A stretch of 21,464 bases of DNA from Sphingomonas sp. (GCA_025981625.1 JAICXF010000031.1:1-21464), one strand, 5' to 3'. Positions 8,152-18,481 are shown, numbered from the stretch's first letter. The notes: generated by a model not told the origin, from the sequence alone. Program-made: numbers and translations.

Positions 8152-8217
8152 CCTGTGGCCGGACTGGGTACCGGCCGATGATCCTCCCCAAGGGGGCAGG
8201 GAGGATCGAAAGAAAAG

Positions 8218-8760
8218 CTAGGCCGCCGGCTTCAGAACCTCTTCACCGGGGGTCCAGTTGCACGGGCACAGCTCGTCGGTCTGCAGCGCGTCGAGAACGC
8301 GGAGCGCCTCAGCGGGATTTCGGCCGACGTTCAGTCCGTTCACCGTCACATGCTGAATGATATTGTCTGGATCGACGATGAACGTCGCCCGGTAGCCAAC
8401 GCCCTCGGCGCGATCGATGATTCCGAGCGCGTCGGCCAGTTCCTTCTTGTTGTCGGCGATCCACGGGAAGTCCGCCTGCGCGAGCTGCTCGTCCGAACGC
8501 CGCCACGCGAAGTGGACGTGAGCGGTATCGGTCGAAGCGCCGATCAGCACCGCGTCGCGGTCCTCGAAGTCCTGCTTCAGCTCGCCGTATCCGACGATTT
8601 CGGTCGGACAGACGAAGGTGAAATCCTTGGGCCAGTAGAACAGGATCTTCCACTTCCCGTCGGTCTGGCCGAGATCGATCGTCTCGTCGGCAGGCAGCGC
8701 CGACGTGCCCTGCTGAACGGGCAGCGTGAGTGCTGGAAGCTTGTCACCAACGGTAAGCAT
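8218..8760 (-). CDS. ahpC: Peroxiredoxin AhpC (alkyl hydroperoxide reductase subunit C)
   Basis: AhpC reduces hydrogen peroxide, organic peroxides and peroxynitrite. The 180-residue protein starts MLTVGDKLPALTLPV. The peroxidatic cysteine is C51 in KDFTFVCPTEI, and resolving-cysteine candidates are C165 and C167 in DELCPCNWTPGEE. This C-terminal pair and the ahpD partner are typical of the mycobacterial-type AhpC system rather than the enterobacterial AhpC-AhpF. ATFIVDPDNIIQ and RNPAEALRVLDALQ are further family stretches. The ATG at 8758-8760 has AGGAGG ten bases upstream. The longer open frame to 9498 is antisense to oxyR and rejected. The gene is divergent from oxyR over 117 bases that hold its promoter and an inverted repeat, so control by OxyR is likely. 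Confidence 0.95.
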   Translation of the reverse strand: MLTVGDKLPALTLPVQQGTSALPADETIDLGQTDGKWKILFYWPKDFTFVCPTEIVGYGELKQDFEDRDAVLIGASTDTAHVHFAWRRSDEQLAQADFPWIADNKKELADALGIIDRAEGVGYRATFIVDPDNIIQHVTVNGLNVGRNPAEALRVLDALQTDELCPCNWTPGEEVLKPAA

Positions 8761-8877
8761 GTACTGGAAACCTCCTCGATTGCTGCGGTGCAGCGTAGCG
8801 TCTGACGCCGATCTAGGTAGCTGGCCTATATCGTTCAAGTGCATTATATGCCTCTCGGTGATTGGAATTTTCGATAA
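8761..8877. promoter_or_regulatory. Divergent ahpC/oxyR control region
   Basis: An imperfect inverted repeat, CGATCTAGG (8809-8817) and CCTATATCG (8825-8833), matches at eight of nine positions around a 7-base spacer and is the best candidate OxyR site. On the minus strand a promoter TTGAAC (8838-8833), 17-base spacer, TAGATC (8815-8810) frames it. A second candidate -10, a perfect TATAAT on the minus strand (8848-8843), has no good -35, as is common for activator-dependent promoters. A dyad GCAT-TAT-ATGC is at 8841-8851. For oxyR only a weak GGAA precedes the ATG. Confidence 0.6.
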
Positions 8878-9840
8878 ATGATCGTGCATCTTCCGACCAT
8901 CAAACAGCTCCAATATCTGGTCGCGCTGCGCCGCTTCGGCCATTTCGGAAAAGCAGCGGACGCCTGCTTCGTCACTCAATCCACGCTTTCGGCGGGCCTG
9001 CGCGAACTCGAGACGTTGCTCGGCCTCACCCTGGTCGAGCGCACCCGCCGCGTGGTCCGCTTCACCCCTCTCGGGGAGAAGATTTCCGACAAGGCAGTCC
9101 GCGTCCTTCGCGAAACCGAAGAGCTGGCCGAAATGGCGCGGGCGCAGGGACGGCCGCTGCATGGCGAGCTTCGGATGGGCGTGATCCCGACCATCGCGCC
9201 ATTCCTGCTCCCGACCATGCTGCCGCGGCTTCGGGAGCAATGGCCGGAGCTCAAGCTTTACCTGCGTGAAGAGACGAGCGCGGCCGCGTGCGAGGCGCTC
9301 CATCGCGGCCAGCTCGACTGCGTTCTCCTCGCCCTGCCCTTCAGCTGTGGCGAGGTCGATTCGATCGCACTGTTCGATGACCCGCTCTACGTCGCTTACC
9401 CGGCCGGCGAGGCACCGCCCGCAAGCTCGATCGAGGCTGCCGAGATCGACGAGAACCGGCTGCTTCTGCTCGAAGACGGTCACTGCCTGAAAGACCATGC
9501 GCTATCGGCCTGCAACCGCCCCGAGCTGCGCGCGAATGCGGCGATGATGGGGACTTCGCTGCACACGCTGGTGCAGATGGTCGACAATGGCCTCGGGCTG
9601 ACATTCGTCCCCGGAATGGCGATCGAGGCCGGGATATTGTCAGGCACCAACGTCGACGCGAGGCCGCTTCGGTCGGATCACCCTTACCGCCGCATCGCCA
9701 TCATCTGGAGGCGTTCGAGCCCGCGCGAGGGCGAGTTCCGGATGCTCGCCGAAACGCTGCGGCGAATTGCGGGCGATCTCGTCCCTGACGTCGTGCCTGT
9801 CGACCCGGCAGCGCCCGCGCTCGAGCCGGCCTGCGCCTGA
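8878..9840 (+). CDS. oxyR: Hydrogen peroxide-sensing LysR-type regulator OxyR
   Basis: OxyR binds DNA as a tetramer and switches to an activator when two cysteines form a disulfide. The 320-residue protein has an N-terminal winged helix-turn-helix (residues 6-65, with FGHFGKAADACFVTQSTLSAGLRELE split over residues 20-46) and a periplasmic-binding-like effector domain from about residue 95. The redox cysteines C203 and C212 in EDGHCLKDHALSAC have the same nine-residue spacing as C199/C208 of E. coli OxyR, and MGTSLHTLVQMV follows. The ATG at 8878 is the natural start. Its position between divergent ahpC and convergent katG supports the assignment and predicts that it controls both. The C-terminal 20 residues are Pro/Ala rich and not family-specific. 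Confidence 0.95.
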   Translation: MIVHLPTIKQLQYLVALRRFGHFGKAADACFVTQSTLSAGLRELETLLGLTLVERTRRVVRFTPLGEKISDKAVRVLRETEELAEMARAQGRPLHGELRMGVIPTIAPFLLPTMLPRLREQWPELKLYLREETSAAACEALHRGQLDCVLLALPFSCGEVDSIALFDDPLYVAYPAGEAPPASSIEAAEIDENRLLLLEDGHCLKDHALSACNRPELRANAAMMGTSLHTLVQMVDNGLGLTFVPGMAIEAGILSGTNVDARPLRSDHPYRRIAIIWRRSSPREGEFRMLAETLRRIAGDLVPDVVPVDPAAPALEPACA

Positions 9841-9857
9841 CCCGAGCGCGGATGCGC

Positions 9858-12170
<2,313 letters not shown>

Positions 12171-12204
12171 TCAAAACAGGGCAATCGATAACTGCCGCTG
12201 AAAA

Positions 12205-12771
12205 TCACTCCATGTGCCTGATGCCGGTGCGCAGATAACTGTAGCCGGTAATCAGCGTCAGCGCCGCCGCCGCCCACAGGCACGCGATCCCGACATCGTG
12301 CACCCACGCCATCTGCGGCACCGCTCCCCCGAGTATGAGCGCGCCCAGCGCGACGAGCTGAACGGTCGTCTTCCACTTGGCGAGCGCGCTCACCGGGACC
12401 GAGACCTGGAGCCCGGCGAGGTATTCTCGAAGGCCGGATACGATGATCTCGCGAAGGAGAATGATGAGCCCGGCGATGATGTGCAGGCCGGCAATCTCGG
12501 GCACCGGGTTTGATTTGCGGCTGGAGATCAGCATGATCAGCACCGCGGCGACCATAATCTTGTCCGCGATCGGATCGAGAAACTGGCCGAGGCGAGAGAT
12601 GCTGCCCCACGCGCGCGCCAGATAACCGTCCAGATAATCGGTCATTCCGACGATGCAGTAGAGCGCGAAGGTGATCGCGTAATCGACGGGCGCCGGGCGC
12701 CAAAGCAGGAACACCAGAATCGGCACCGCGAGGATGCGCGACAAAGTAAGAAGGTTCGGCAGCGACAGCAT
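12205..12771 (-). CDS. pgsA: CDP-diacylglycerol--glycerol-3-phosphate 3-phosphatidyltransferase
   Basis: PgsA makes phosphatidylglycerol phosphate from CDP-diacylglycerol and glycerol-3-phosphate in the inner membrane. The 188-residue protein starts MLSLPNLLTLSRI, typical of PgsA. The CDP-alcohol phosphotransferase signature (D-x2-DG-x2-AR-x8-G-x3-D-x3-D) is complete, with D45, D48, D66 and D70 in the segment from TDYLDGYLARAW to QFLDPIAD. Four to five further hydrophobic segments follow. The ATG at 12769-12771 is chosen; a longer frame to 12813 would begin with TTG inside the divergent gap. The upstream neighbour on the other strand is an LplT-like lysophospholipid transporter, which makes a phospholipid theme. 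Confidence in function is high, since PgsA is hard to separate from phosphatidylserine synthases only at low identity and the start matches PgsA. Confidence 0.94.
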   Translation of the reverse strand: MLSLPNLLTLSRILAVPILVFLLWRPAPVDYAITFALYCIVGMTDYLDGYLARAWGSISRLGQFLDPIADKIMVAAVLIMLISSRKSNPVPEIAGLHIIAGLIILLREIIVSGLREYLAGLQVSVPVSALAKWKTTVQLVALGALILGGAVPQMAWVHDVGIACLWAAAALTLITGYSYLRTGIRHME

Positions 12772-12866
12772 CGGTTCGGGACTCGCCGTTATAAGGTTTG
12801 GCGGCACACGCAAAGCTGCGCTATGCGCAAGACACTGTCCCCGATGACCATCCCCGCGATCCAGGC

Positions 12867-14141
12867 TTGATCCAGAACGTTGCTCACCTGCTTCGGGCGC
12901 GGCGTTTCCTGCCCCTGTTCACGACCCAGTTCCTGGGCGCGTTCAACGACAGCCTGTTCAAGCAGGCGGTCGTGCTCTTCGTCACCTATCAGTTCTATTC
13001 CAACCCGGCGAAGGAGACGCAGTTCAGCGCGATTGCGCAGGGATTGTTCATCCTGCCCTTCTTCCTGTTTTCGGCGCTTTCGGGGCAGCTGGCGGACGAT
13101 CATGACAAGGCCCGGCTGATCCGCATCATCAAATTCGCCGAGATCGGAATCATGCTGGTGGGCGGGGCGGGCATCATGCTGGCCAACATCCCCCTGATGC
13201 TCGCGGCGCTCGGGTTCATGGGCGTTCACTCGACCTTTTTCGGACCGATCAAGTACGCGATCCTTCCGCAGCACCTGCACCGGGACGAGATTCTCGGCGG
13301 CACCGGGCTCGTGGAAGCGGGGACCTATCTGGCTATTCTCGGCGGCACGATTCTGGCGGGCGTTCTGGCGCCGACGCCGCAAATCGCCGCCGCGACCACC
13401 GTCGGGATCGCCGTGCTTGGGTTGCTCGCCGGCCGCCAGGTGCCCCCCGCCCCGCCGGCAGCCGAGCGGATTCCCTTCAACTGGCACATCATCCATGCCT
13501 CGATCGACCTCGTCCGGGCGACGTTGCACATACGCCGGCTGTTCCTGGCCATTCTCTCGATCAGCTTCTTCTGGACGATCGGCGCGGTGTTGATCATCAT
13601 CTTCCCGCCGCTCGTGAAAAACGTGCTTGGCGCCGACGAGCAAGTCGCCAGCCTGTTCATGGCCATCTTCTCGATCGGGATCGCGCTCGGGTCGGTACTG
13701 ATCAACCGGCTGCTGAAAAGCCAGGTGTCGGCTCGCTACGCGCCGCCGTCGGTCATCGCCATGGGGGTATTCGTGCTAATGCTCCACTTCGTCTCGCTCG
13801 CCTGGGGCAAGAACGATCCCGGGCTCACCACGCTGGGCAACTTCGTTCTGCACCCCATGGCGGCGCTGATGATCGTGGCACTTCTGGGGGTGGCGATCAC
13901 CGGCGGCATGTTCGTCGTGCCCCTTTATGCCTTCCTGACGACCACGGTCCCAAAGACGGAGACCGCGCGCACCGTCGCCGCGAACAACATCGTCAATTCA
14001 GGGGCGATGGTGATCGGTTCGCTGCTCGCCTTCAGCTTGAGCAGCGCCGGGATCGGCCCGGCCGGCCAGCTCCTTCTCGTGGCTGCCATGTGCCTGGTTT
14101 CAGCGTGGCTCGGCTGGAAGCTTCATTTGGCATGCGATTGA
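12867..14141 (+). CDS. MFS transporter, lysophospholipid transporter LplT-like
   Basis: LplT-type carriers flip lysophospholipids across the inner membrane for reacylation. The protein is about 424 residues with twelve predicted membrane segments. The N-terminal stretch RRFLPLFTTQFLGAFNDSLFK is characteristic of this MFS branch, and the VHSTFFGPIKYAILPQHL segment is also found in LplT and in the MFS part of Aas-type fusions. This copy has no acyltransferase or acyl-ACP synthetase domain attached. There is no in-frame ATG: the frame opens at a TTG at 12798, and a TTG at 12867 is preferred because it gives the usual N-terminus and leaves about 95 bases for the pgsA and own promoters. The stop is eight bases from the convergent small-protein stop. 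Exact substrate is inference from family. Confidence 0.85.
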   Translation: MIQNVAHLLRARRFLPLFTTQFLGAFNDSLFKQAVVLFVTYQFYSNPAKETQFSAIAQGLFILPFFLFSALSGQLADDHDKARLIRIIKFAEIGIMLVGGAGIMLANIPLMLAALGFMGVHSTFFGPIKYAILPQHLHRDEILGGTGLVEAGTYLAILGGTILAGVLAPTPQIAAATTVGIAVLGLLAGRQVPPAPPAAERIPFNWHIIHASIDLVRATLHIRRLFLAILSISFFWTIGAVLIIIFPPLVKNVLGADEQVASLFMAIFSIGIALGSVLINRLLKSQVSARYAPPSVIAMGVFVLMLHFVSLAWGKNDPGLTTLGNFVLHPMAALMIVALLGVAITGGMFVVPLYAFLTTTVPKTETARTVAANNIVNSGAMVIGSLLAFSLSSAGIGPAGQLLLVAAMCLVSAWLGWKLHLACD

Positions 14142-14149
14142 GCGGACGC

Positions 14150-14317
14150 TCAGCCGATCAGGATAGAGACGAACAGAAAGCCCGCCGAGAAGGTTACGAC
14201 GAACAATTTGAGGTCGCTCCACAAGCGCGAGGGCGTCGTCGACTCCGGCAACTGACGGACCGGACCGCGTCCGAAAGCGCTCGGATGCGCGGCGAAGACC
14301 GGCCTGGCAGGCTGCAT
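14150..14317 (-). CDS. Small single-span membrane protein, 55 residues
   Basis: I do not recognise a named family. The reading frame begins MQPARPVFAAHPSAFG and ends in a hydrophobic stretch LKLFVVTFSAGFLFVSILIG directly before the TGA. This gives a polar, proline- and arginine-containing N-terminal 35 residues and one C-terminal membrane helix, a tail-anchored layout. Support for a real gene: an AGGGAG six bases before the ATG at 14315-14317, a clean fit between the convergent MFS stop (14141) and the gene upstream, and a well-formed membrane helix. It has no overlap with either neighbour. Function unknown; conservation in relatives would decide whether it is real. Confidence 0.62.
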   Translation of the reverse strand: MQPARPVFAAHPSAFGRGPVRQLPESTTPSRLWSDLKLFVVTFSAGFLFVSILIG

Positions 14318-14380
14318 GGCGAACTCCCTAACGCGGCGTTTACCATGCTAAAAATTCGGGCGAGCGCAAGCGGCTCCATT

Positions 14381-14397
14381 CGTCCCGCCTCGGGACG
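14381..14397. terminator. Perfect 7-bp hairpin after the GGDEF-EAL gene
   Basis: CGTCCCG (14381-14387) and CGGGACG (14391-14397) form a perfect stem with a three-base loop, 24 bases downstream of the GGDEF-EAL stop on the minus strand and upstream of the small membrane-protein gene. No U-run follows, so it is at best a weak or Rho-assisted terminator. Confidence 0.4.
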
Positions 14398-14420
14398 GCC
14401 CCAACTTCGATTGAACTTAT

Positions 14421-16031
14421 TTAACCGTTGACGGCAGCGCGCAACGCGCGAGTGCCCGCCCGGCTGCGCGCGGCGAGCAGTTCCCTGGCCTGTTCGGCGG
14501 GCATCGGCTTGCCGAAATACCAGCCCTGTCCAATCTCGCAGCCGAGACGGACGACCGTTTCGTACGATTCCTCGTTCTCGATCCCTTCGACGCACACCGG
14601 CACCTGGAGCGCCGAAGCGAGCGTGGTCACCGCCTTGACGATCGCCGAGCTTTCCCGCTTCGAGTTGATGTTCGCCACGAAGCTGCGGTCGATCTTGATG
14701 ATGTCGAACGGCAAGGATCTCAGGTGGGCCAAAGAGGAGAAGCCTGTCCCGAAATCGTCGAGCGCCAGCCGGATTCCCTGGTTCTTCAAACTGGTGACGA
14801 TGGTGCGTGCAAGATCGAGATCGGCGAAGAGTGAGCTCTCCGTGACTTCGATGACCAGCCGCTCGGCCGGGAAGCCGGTGTCGGCGAGCGTTTTGACGAT
14901 GCGCTGGGCAAGCCACCCGTCGGCAAGCTGAAATGGGGAGATATTGACGGCGATCTTGAGATCGGGACTCCAGCTCGCGGCTTCGCGCAGGGCTTCCCCG
15001 ATCACTTGTTCCGAAAGCCGACCGATGAGGCCGATTTCCTCGGCGATCGGAATGAACACGTCCGGGCCGATCACGCCGGAGAGCGGATGGATCCAGCGGG
15101 CAAGGACTTCGAAGCCGACGATTTCACCCGTGGCAAGGTCCACCTGGGGCTCGAAATAAGGGACGAACTGACCGTGCTCGAGACCCATCCGGATGCCCTG
15201 CTCGATCTCGCCGTGGGCGATCAGCGCGCGCTCCATGCCGGCGTCGAACCACACCGGCCGGCCGACCCGGCCGCTGCGGGCGTGATCCATGGCGATATCC
15301 GCACGGCGCAGCACATCCGGGATGCGCGCCACGGCCGCGGGTGCCGATGCAATGCCAGTGAACGCGCCTACCTGGATGATGCGCTCCTCGAACAACAAAG
15401 GCCGAGTGACGATGCGCAGAACGGATTCCGCGATTCCTTCCGCCCGCTCGACATTTTCGGGGCTGAGTGCGAGCGCGACGGCGAATTCGTCGCCGCTTAA
15501 CCGAGCCAGGATGGCGTCGGGCCCGAGCTCATCGGCCAGCGCGACCGAGATCGTTTTGAGGAGCCGGTCGCCGGTTTCGTAGCCGTGCTGGTCGTTGACC
15601 GCCTTGAAACGGTGAATCTGGAACGAGATGACGACGAGTTGCTCGCTGCGTTCGCCTGCTTCGGCACACAGTTCGCCAGCCTTCGCGGCGAAGCCCTTGC
15701 GGTTGTAGAGACCGGTAATCGTATCGGTCGTCGCGAGCACGGTTGCACGGCGTTCGTGCTCCGCATGCATTTCCGCTTCGTGTTGCAAATCGACATAGCG
15801 GCGCCATCCGAAGAGGATCAGCGCCACGTTCAGCGTCAGCGCCGTGCTCGCTAGTCGGACGGCGGGACCGACGCGGGCGTCGCCCATGGGAAGATTGTGG
15901 AAGAAGGTGCTGCCATTCCAGATCAGCAACATGACGGCGGTGATCAGGACGACCAGCACCACGGCATCACGGCGCGCGTTCAGAACGCGCGAGCTGCCCT
16001 TGCCCGCTTCCTTGATCGCCCTCGATGCCAC
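14421..16031 (-). CDS. Membrane GGDEF-EAL protein, probable c-di-GMP phosphodiesterase
   Basis: EAL domains hydrolyse cyclic di-GMP; GGDEF domains make it. The 536-residue protein has two N-terminal membrane helices (about residues 22-38 and 60-76), a GGDEF domain (about 100-265) and an EAL domain (about 275-525). The EAL half keeps its key residues: E308 in EVL, N363 in NISPFQ, E396 in EVTESS, D425-D426 in DDFGTG, K446 in KIDRS, and E482 in EGIENEE. The GGDEF half looks degenerate: the signature is SGDEF (179-183), the DxDxFK metal segment reads QIHRFK (138-143) and no RxxD inhibitory site is visible. It is therefore probably a phosphodiesterase. The start is GTG at 16029-16031 with no strong ribosome-binding site. 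It follows tRNA-Leu on the same strand. Confidence 0.93.
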   Translation of the reverse strand: MASRAIKEAGKGSSRVLNARRDAVVLVVLITAVMLLIWNGSTFFHNLPMGDARVGPAVRLASTALTLNVALILFGWRRYVDLQHEAEMHAEHERRATVLATTDTITGLYNRKGFAAKAGELCAEAGERSEQLVVISFQIHRFKAVNDQHGYETGDRLLKTISVALADELGPDAILARLSGDEFAVALALSPENVERAEGIAESVLRIVTRPLLFEERIIQVGAFTGIASAPAAVARIPDVLRRADIAMDHARSGRVGRPVWFDAGMERALIAHGEIEQGIRMGLEHGQFVPYFEPQVDLATGEIVGFEVLARWIHPLSGVIGPDVFIPIAEEIGLIGRLSEQVIGEALREAASWSPDLKIAVNISPFQLADGWLAQRIVKTLADTGFPAERLVIEVTESSLFADLDLARTIVTSLKNQGIRLALDDFGTGFSSLAHLRSLPFDIIKIDRSFVANINSKRESSAIVKAVTTLASALQVPVCVEGIENEESYETVVRLGCEIGQGWYFGKPMPAEQARELLAARSRAGTRALRAAVNG

Positions 16032-16120
16032 GCGGCGAAAACTAGTGGGGAACGCTTAATAAATTGCTCTTGCGAAACGAAGTCGCGGCGGGTCCGATCG
16101 CAGAGGACTGCCACGATTTG

Positions 16121-16135
16121 CGCGATCAAATCGCG
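16121..16135. repeat. Short perfect hairpin between tRNA-Leu and the GGDEF-EAL gene
   Basis: CGCGAT (16121-16126) and ATCGCG (16130-16135) pair around a CAA loop; an alternative pairing uses GATTTG (16115-16120) with CAAATC (16127-16132). No U-run follows on either strand. It could mark the tRNA transcript end. The rest of 16032-16194 shows no gene; an AT-rich patch near 16058-16072 may hold the GGDEF-EAL promoter. Confidence 0.3.
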
Positions 16136-16194
16136 ACGTCGCCTGTTCTCCTGATCGCTGGCGCACCGGATGCCCGATCGGCTTCAGACGAGGT

Positions 16195-16282
16195 TGGTGC
16201 GGACGGCGGGACTCGAACCCGCACGCCCTTTAGGGGCAGAAGATTTTAAGTCTCCAGCGTCTACCGGTTCCGCCACGTCCGC
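16195..16282 (-). tRNA. tRNA-Leu, anticodon UAA
   Basis: On the minus strand the acceptor stem GCGGACG (from 16282) pairs with CGTCCGC, followed by discriminator A and an encoded CCA (16197-16195). The anticodon stem GGAGA/TCTTC encloses the loop CTTAAAA, giving anticodon UAA, which reads UUA/UUG leucine codons. The long variable arm (GCCCCTAAAGGGC type) confirms a class II leucine tRNA, and the T arm has GGTTCGAGTCC. It begins 23 bases after the ihfB stop. No flanking repeat or integrase is present, so it is not serving as an insertion site here. Confidence 0.97.
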
Positions 16283-16305
16283 ACGGGGCCGGTCTAGCGC
16301 GGAAA

Positions 16306-16602
16306 TCACTCCGCGGTCACTTCTTTCAGATTGAGCCGCTCGCGCATTTCCTTGCCGGGCTTGAAGTAAGGCACGCGCTTGGCATTGACCGACACCGCTT
16401 CGCCGGTACGCGGATTGCGACCGACCCGGCCGTCGCGCTGACGCGTCGAAAAGGCGCCAAAACCCCGCAGCTCGACGCGGCCGCCTTTGCCCAATTGATC
16501 TGTAATCGAATCGAAGATGGCGCTGACCACGCCCTCGACCTCACGCTGCGTGAGGTCCGGAAAATCGGTGCAGAGCATCTGCACCAGTTCAGAACGGATC
16601 AT
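16306..16602 (-). CDS. ihfB: Integration host factor subunit beta
   Basis: IHF-beta pairs with IHF-alpha to bend DNA at specific sites in recombination, transcription and replication. The 98-residue protein has the expected length. It starts [11 protein letters not shown], has the [14 protein letters not shown] helix, the [17 protein letters not shown] core strand segment, and the DNA-intercalating proline in GRNPRTGE (about residues 61-68), followed by [12 protein letters not shown]. The RxGRNPxTGE arm fits IHF-beta rather than HU. The ATG at 16600-16602 is chosen over a long upstream open frame that runs through the rpsA terminator. The gene sits 145 bases after rpsA on the same strand, the conserved rpsA-ihfB order of proteobacteria. 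Confidence 0.95.
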   Translation of the reverse strand: MIRSELVQMLCTDFPDLTQREVEGVVSAIFDSITDQLGKGGRVELRGFGAFSTRQRDGRVGRNPRTGEAVSVNAKRVPYFKPGKEMRERLNLKEVTAE

Positions 16603-16689
16603 CTGCGTCCCCGCTTCAGGATGGTCCGGCCCCACTCCCCCAACGCAATGAAGGCCGCTTGCGATCAGGCTGTCAGGAAAGACCGTGTC

Positions 16690-16736
16690 GCGCAAGAAAG
16701 AAATACGCGGCGCCCTCGCAAGGAACGCCGCGTATT
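16690..16736 (-). terminator. Intrinsic terminator of rpsA
   Basis: AATACGCGGCG (16702-16712) and CGCCGCGTATT (16726-16736) form a perfect 11-bp stem with a 13-base loop, starting 11 bases after the rpsA stop. On the minus strand it is followed by a pyrimidine run, TCTTTCTTG. This separates rpsA from ihfB, which would need its own promoter or read-through. Confidence 0.85.
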
Positions 16737-16747
16737 GAACGACTTGG

Positions 16748-18481
16748 TTACTTCTTCTTGGTGGTTTTCCCCGCCTGCGCTTCCTTGAGCGCCTGGCCAA
16801 GAATGTCGCCCAAGCTCGCGCCCGAGTCAGAACTGCCGTATTGCGCGACGGCCTGCTTCTCTTCGGCGATCTGCATCGCCTTGATCGAGAAGTTGGGCTT
16901 TTTGCTGCGGTCGAAGCCGATCACCAGCGCGTCGAACTTCTGCCCGACCTGGAACCGCTCAGGACGCTGCTCGTCGCGGTCGCGGCCAAGATCGCCGCGC
17001 TTGACGAACCCAACGGGGCCATCGTCGCCAACCTGGACGTCGAGACCGGGGTCCTGCACCGCTCGGACCGTCACGGTCACCGTGTCGCCCTTCTTGACTC
17101 CGCCAGCGGCCGCTCCGCCGCCGGTCGACGTGCCGGCACCGGCCCCCTCGAGCTGCTTCATGCCGAGGGAAATGCGCTCCTTCTCGACGTCGACGTCGAG
17201 GACCTGAGCCTTGACCGTCTCGCCCTTGCGGTGAAGCTGAAGCGCCTCCTCGCCCGAAACGCCCCAGGCGATGTCGGACATGTGGACCATGCCGTCGACG
17301 TCGCCCTCGAGCCCGACAAACAGTCCGAATTCGGTCGCGTTCTTGACCTCGCCCTCGACCGTCGATCCGATCGGATGCTTCTCGGCGAAGCTTTCCCACG
17401 GGTTCGCCTGTGCCTGCTTCAGGCCGAGCGAAATCCGGCGCTTCTCCTGGTCGACCTCGAGCACCTTCACATCGACTTCCTGCGAAGTGCTGACGATCTT
17501 GCCCGGGTGGACGTTCTTCTTGGTCCAGCTCATCTCGGAGACGTGGACCAGGCCTTCGATGCCCGGCTCGAGCTCGACGAACGCGCCATATTCAGTGATG
17601 TTGGTGACGCGGCCGCGGAACACGCCGCCGATCGGATATTTCGAGGCCGCACCCTCCCACGGATCGCTCTCGAGCTGCTTCATGCCAAGGCTGATGCGCT
17701 GGGTTTCGCGGTTGATGCGGATGATCTGCACCTTCACCGTGTCGCCGATGTTGAGCACTTCCGACGGGTGATTGACGCGCTTGTAGGAAACGTCGGTGAC
17801 GTGGAGCAGCCCGTCGATTCCGCCGAGATCGACGAAGGCGCCATAGTCAGTGATGTTCTTGACCACGCCATCGATGACCTGGCCCTCGTGCAGCGACTGG
17901 ATGAGCCCGCTGCGCTGCTCGGCGCGGGTTTCTTCGAGAATTGCCCTGCGCGATACCACGATATTGCCGCGGCGGCGGTCCATCTTGAGGATCTGGAACG
18001 GCTGGGGCAGGTCCATCAGCGGGCCGACGTCGCGCACCGGGCGGATGTCGACCTGGCTACCGGGAAGGAACGCGACGGCGCCGCCGAGGTCGACGGTGAA
18101 GCCGCCCTTCACGCGCCCGAAAATGACACCTTCGACGCGATTGCCGGCGGAGAACTCGCCCTCCAGCTTGTCCCATGCCGCTTCGCGACGGGCGCGGTCG
18201 CGCGACAGCATCGCTTCGCCGGCGCTGTTCTCGACACGATCGACATAGACCTCGACTTCATCGCCGATGTTGAGGTCGGCCTTCTGGCCCGGCGCGGCGA
18301 ACTCGCGCAGCGGCACGCGGCCTTCCGACTTCAGACCGACATCGATGACGGCCATGTCATTCTCGATTCCCGTAACGGTGCCCTTCACCACCTTGCCTTC
18401 GAAGGTTTCGTTCTCGCCGCCGAGGCTTTCGTTGAGGAGGGCCGCGAAATCGTCGCGGGTCGGGAATGTTGTGGTCGCCAT
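16748..18481 (-). CDS. rpsA: 30S ribosomal protein S1
   Basis: S1 binds mRNA on the small ribosomal subunit and helps initiation on structured or weak Shine-Dalgarno leaders. The 577-residue protein begins [16 protein letters not shown] and has six S1 (OB-fold) repeats at about residues 28-94, 112-178, 197-265, 283-352, 370-440 and 455-530. Repeats 3 to 5 are the most regular, each with a YGAFVDL-like strand and an [12 protein letters not shown] end. The tail is lysine rich and ends KTTKKK. The ATG at 18479-18481 is used; a longer frame to 18604 lacks family support. Only a distant AGGAAG precedes the start, in line with the weak leader known for rpsA, which is autoregulated in E. coli. An upstream cmk gene, common in relatives, is absent here. 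Confidence 0.97.
   Translation of the reverse strand: MATTTFPTRDDFAALLNESLGGENETFEGKVVKGTVTGIENDMAVIDVGLKSEGRVPLREFAAPGQKADLNIGDEVEVYVDRVENSAGEAMLSRDRARREAAWDKLEGEFSAGNRVEGVIFGRVKGGFTVDLGGAVAFLPGSQVDIRPVRDVGPLMDLPQPFQILKMDRRRGNIVVSRRAILEETRAEQRSGLIQSLHEGQVIDGVVKNITDYGAFVDLGGIDGLLHVTDVSYKRVNHPSEVLNIGDTVKVQIIRINRETQRISLGMKQLESDPWEGAASKYPIGGVFRGRVTNITEYGAFVELEPGIEGLVHVSEMSWTKKNVHPGKIVSTSQEVDVKVLEVDQEKRRISLGLKQAQANPWESFAEKHPIGSTVEGEVKNATEFGLFVGLEGDVDGMVHMSDIAWGVSGEEALQLHRKGETVKAQVLDVDVEKERISLGMKQLEGAGAGTSTGGGAAAGGVKKGDTVTVTVRAVQDPGLDVQVGDDGPVGFVKRGDLGRDRDEQRPERFQVGQKFDALVIGFDRSKKPNFSIKAMQIAEEKQAVAQYGSSDSGASLGDILGQALKEAQAGKTTKKK

Noticed and set aside
8761..9498. Long N-terminal extension of ahpC into oxyR
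   Set aside because: The ATG at 8760 gives the family N-terminus with AGGAGG upstream; the extension is antisense to oxyR.
16195..16282. tRNA-Leu as a possible integration site for a mobile element
   Set aside because: No integrase, no repeated 3' tRNA end and only housekeeping genes on both sides.
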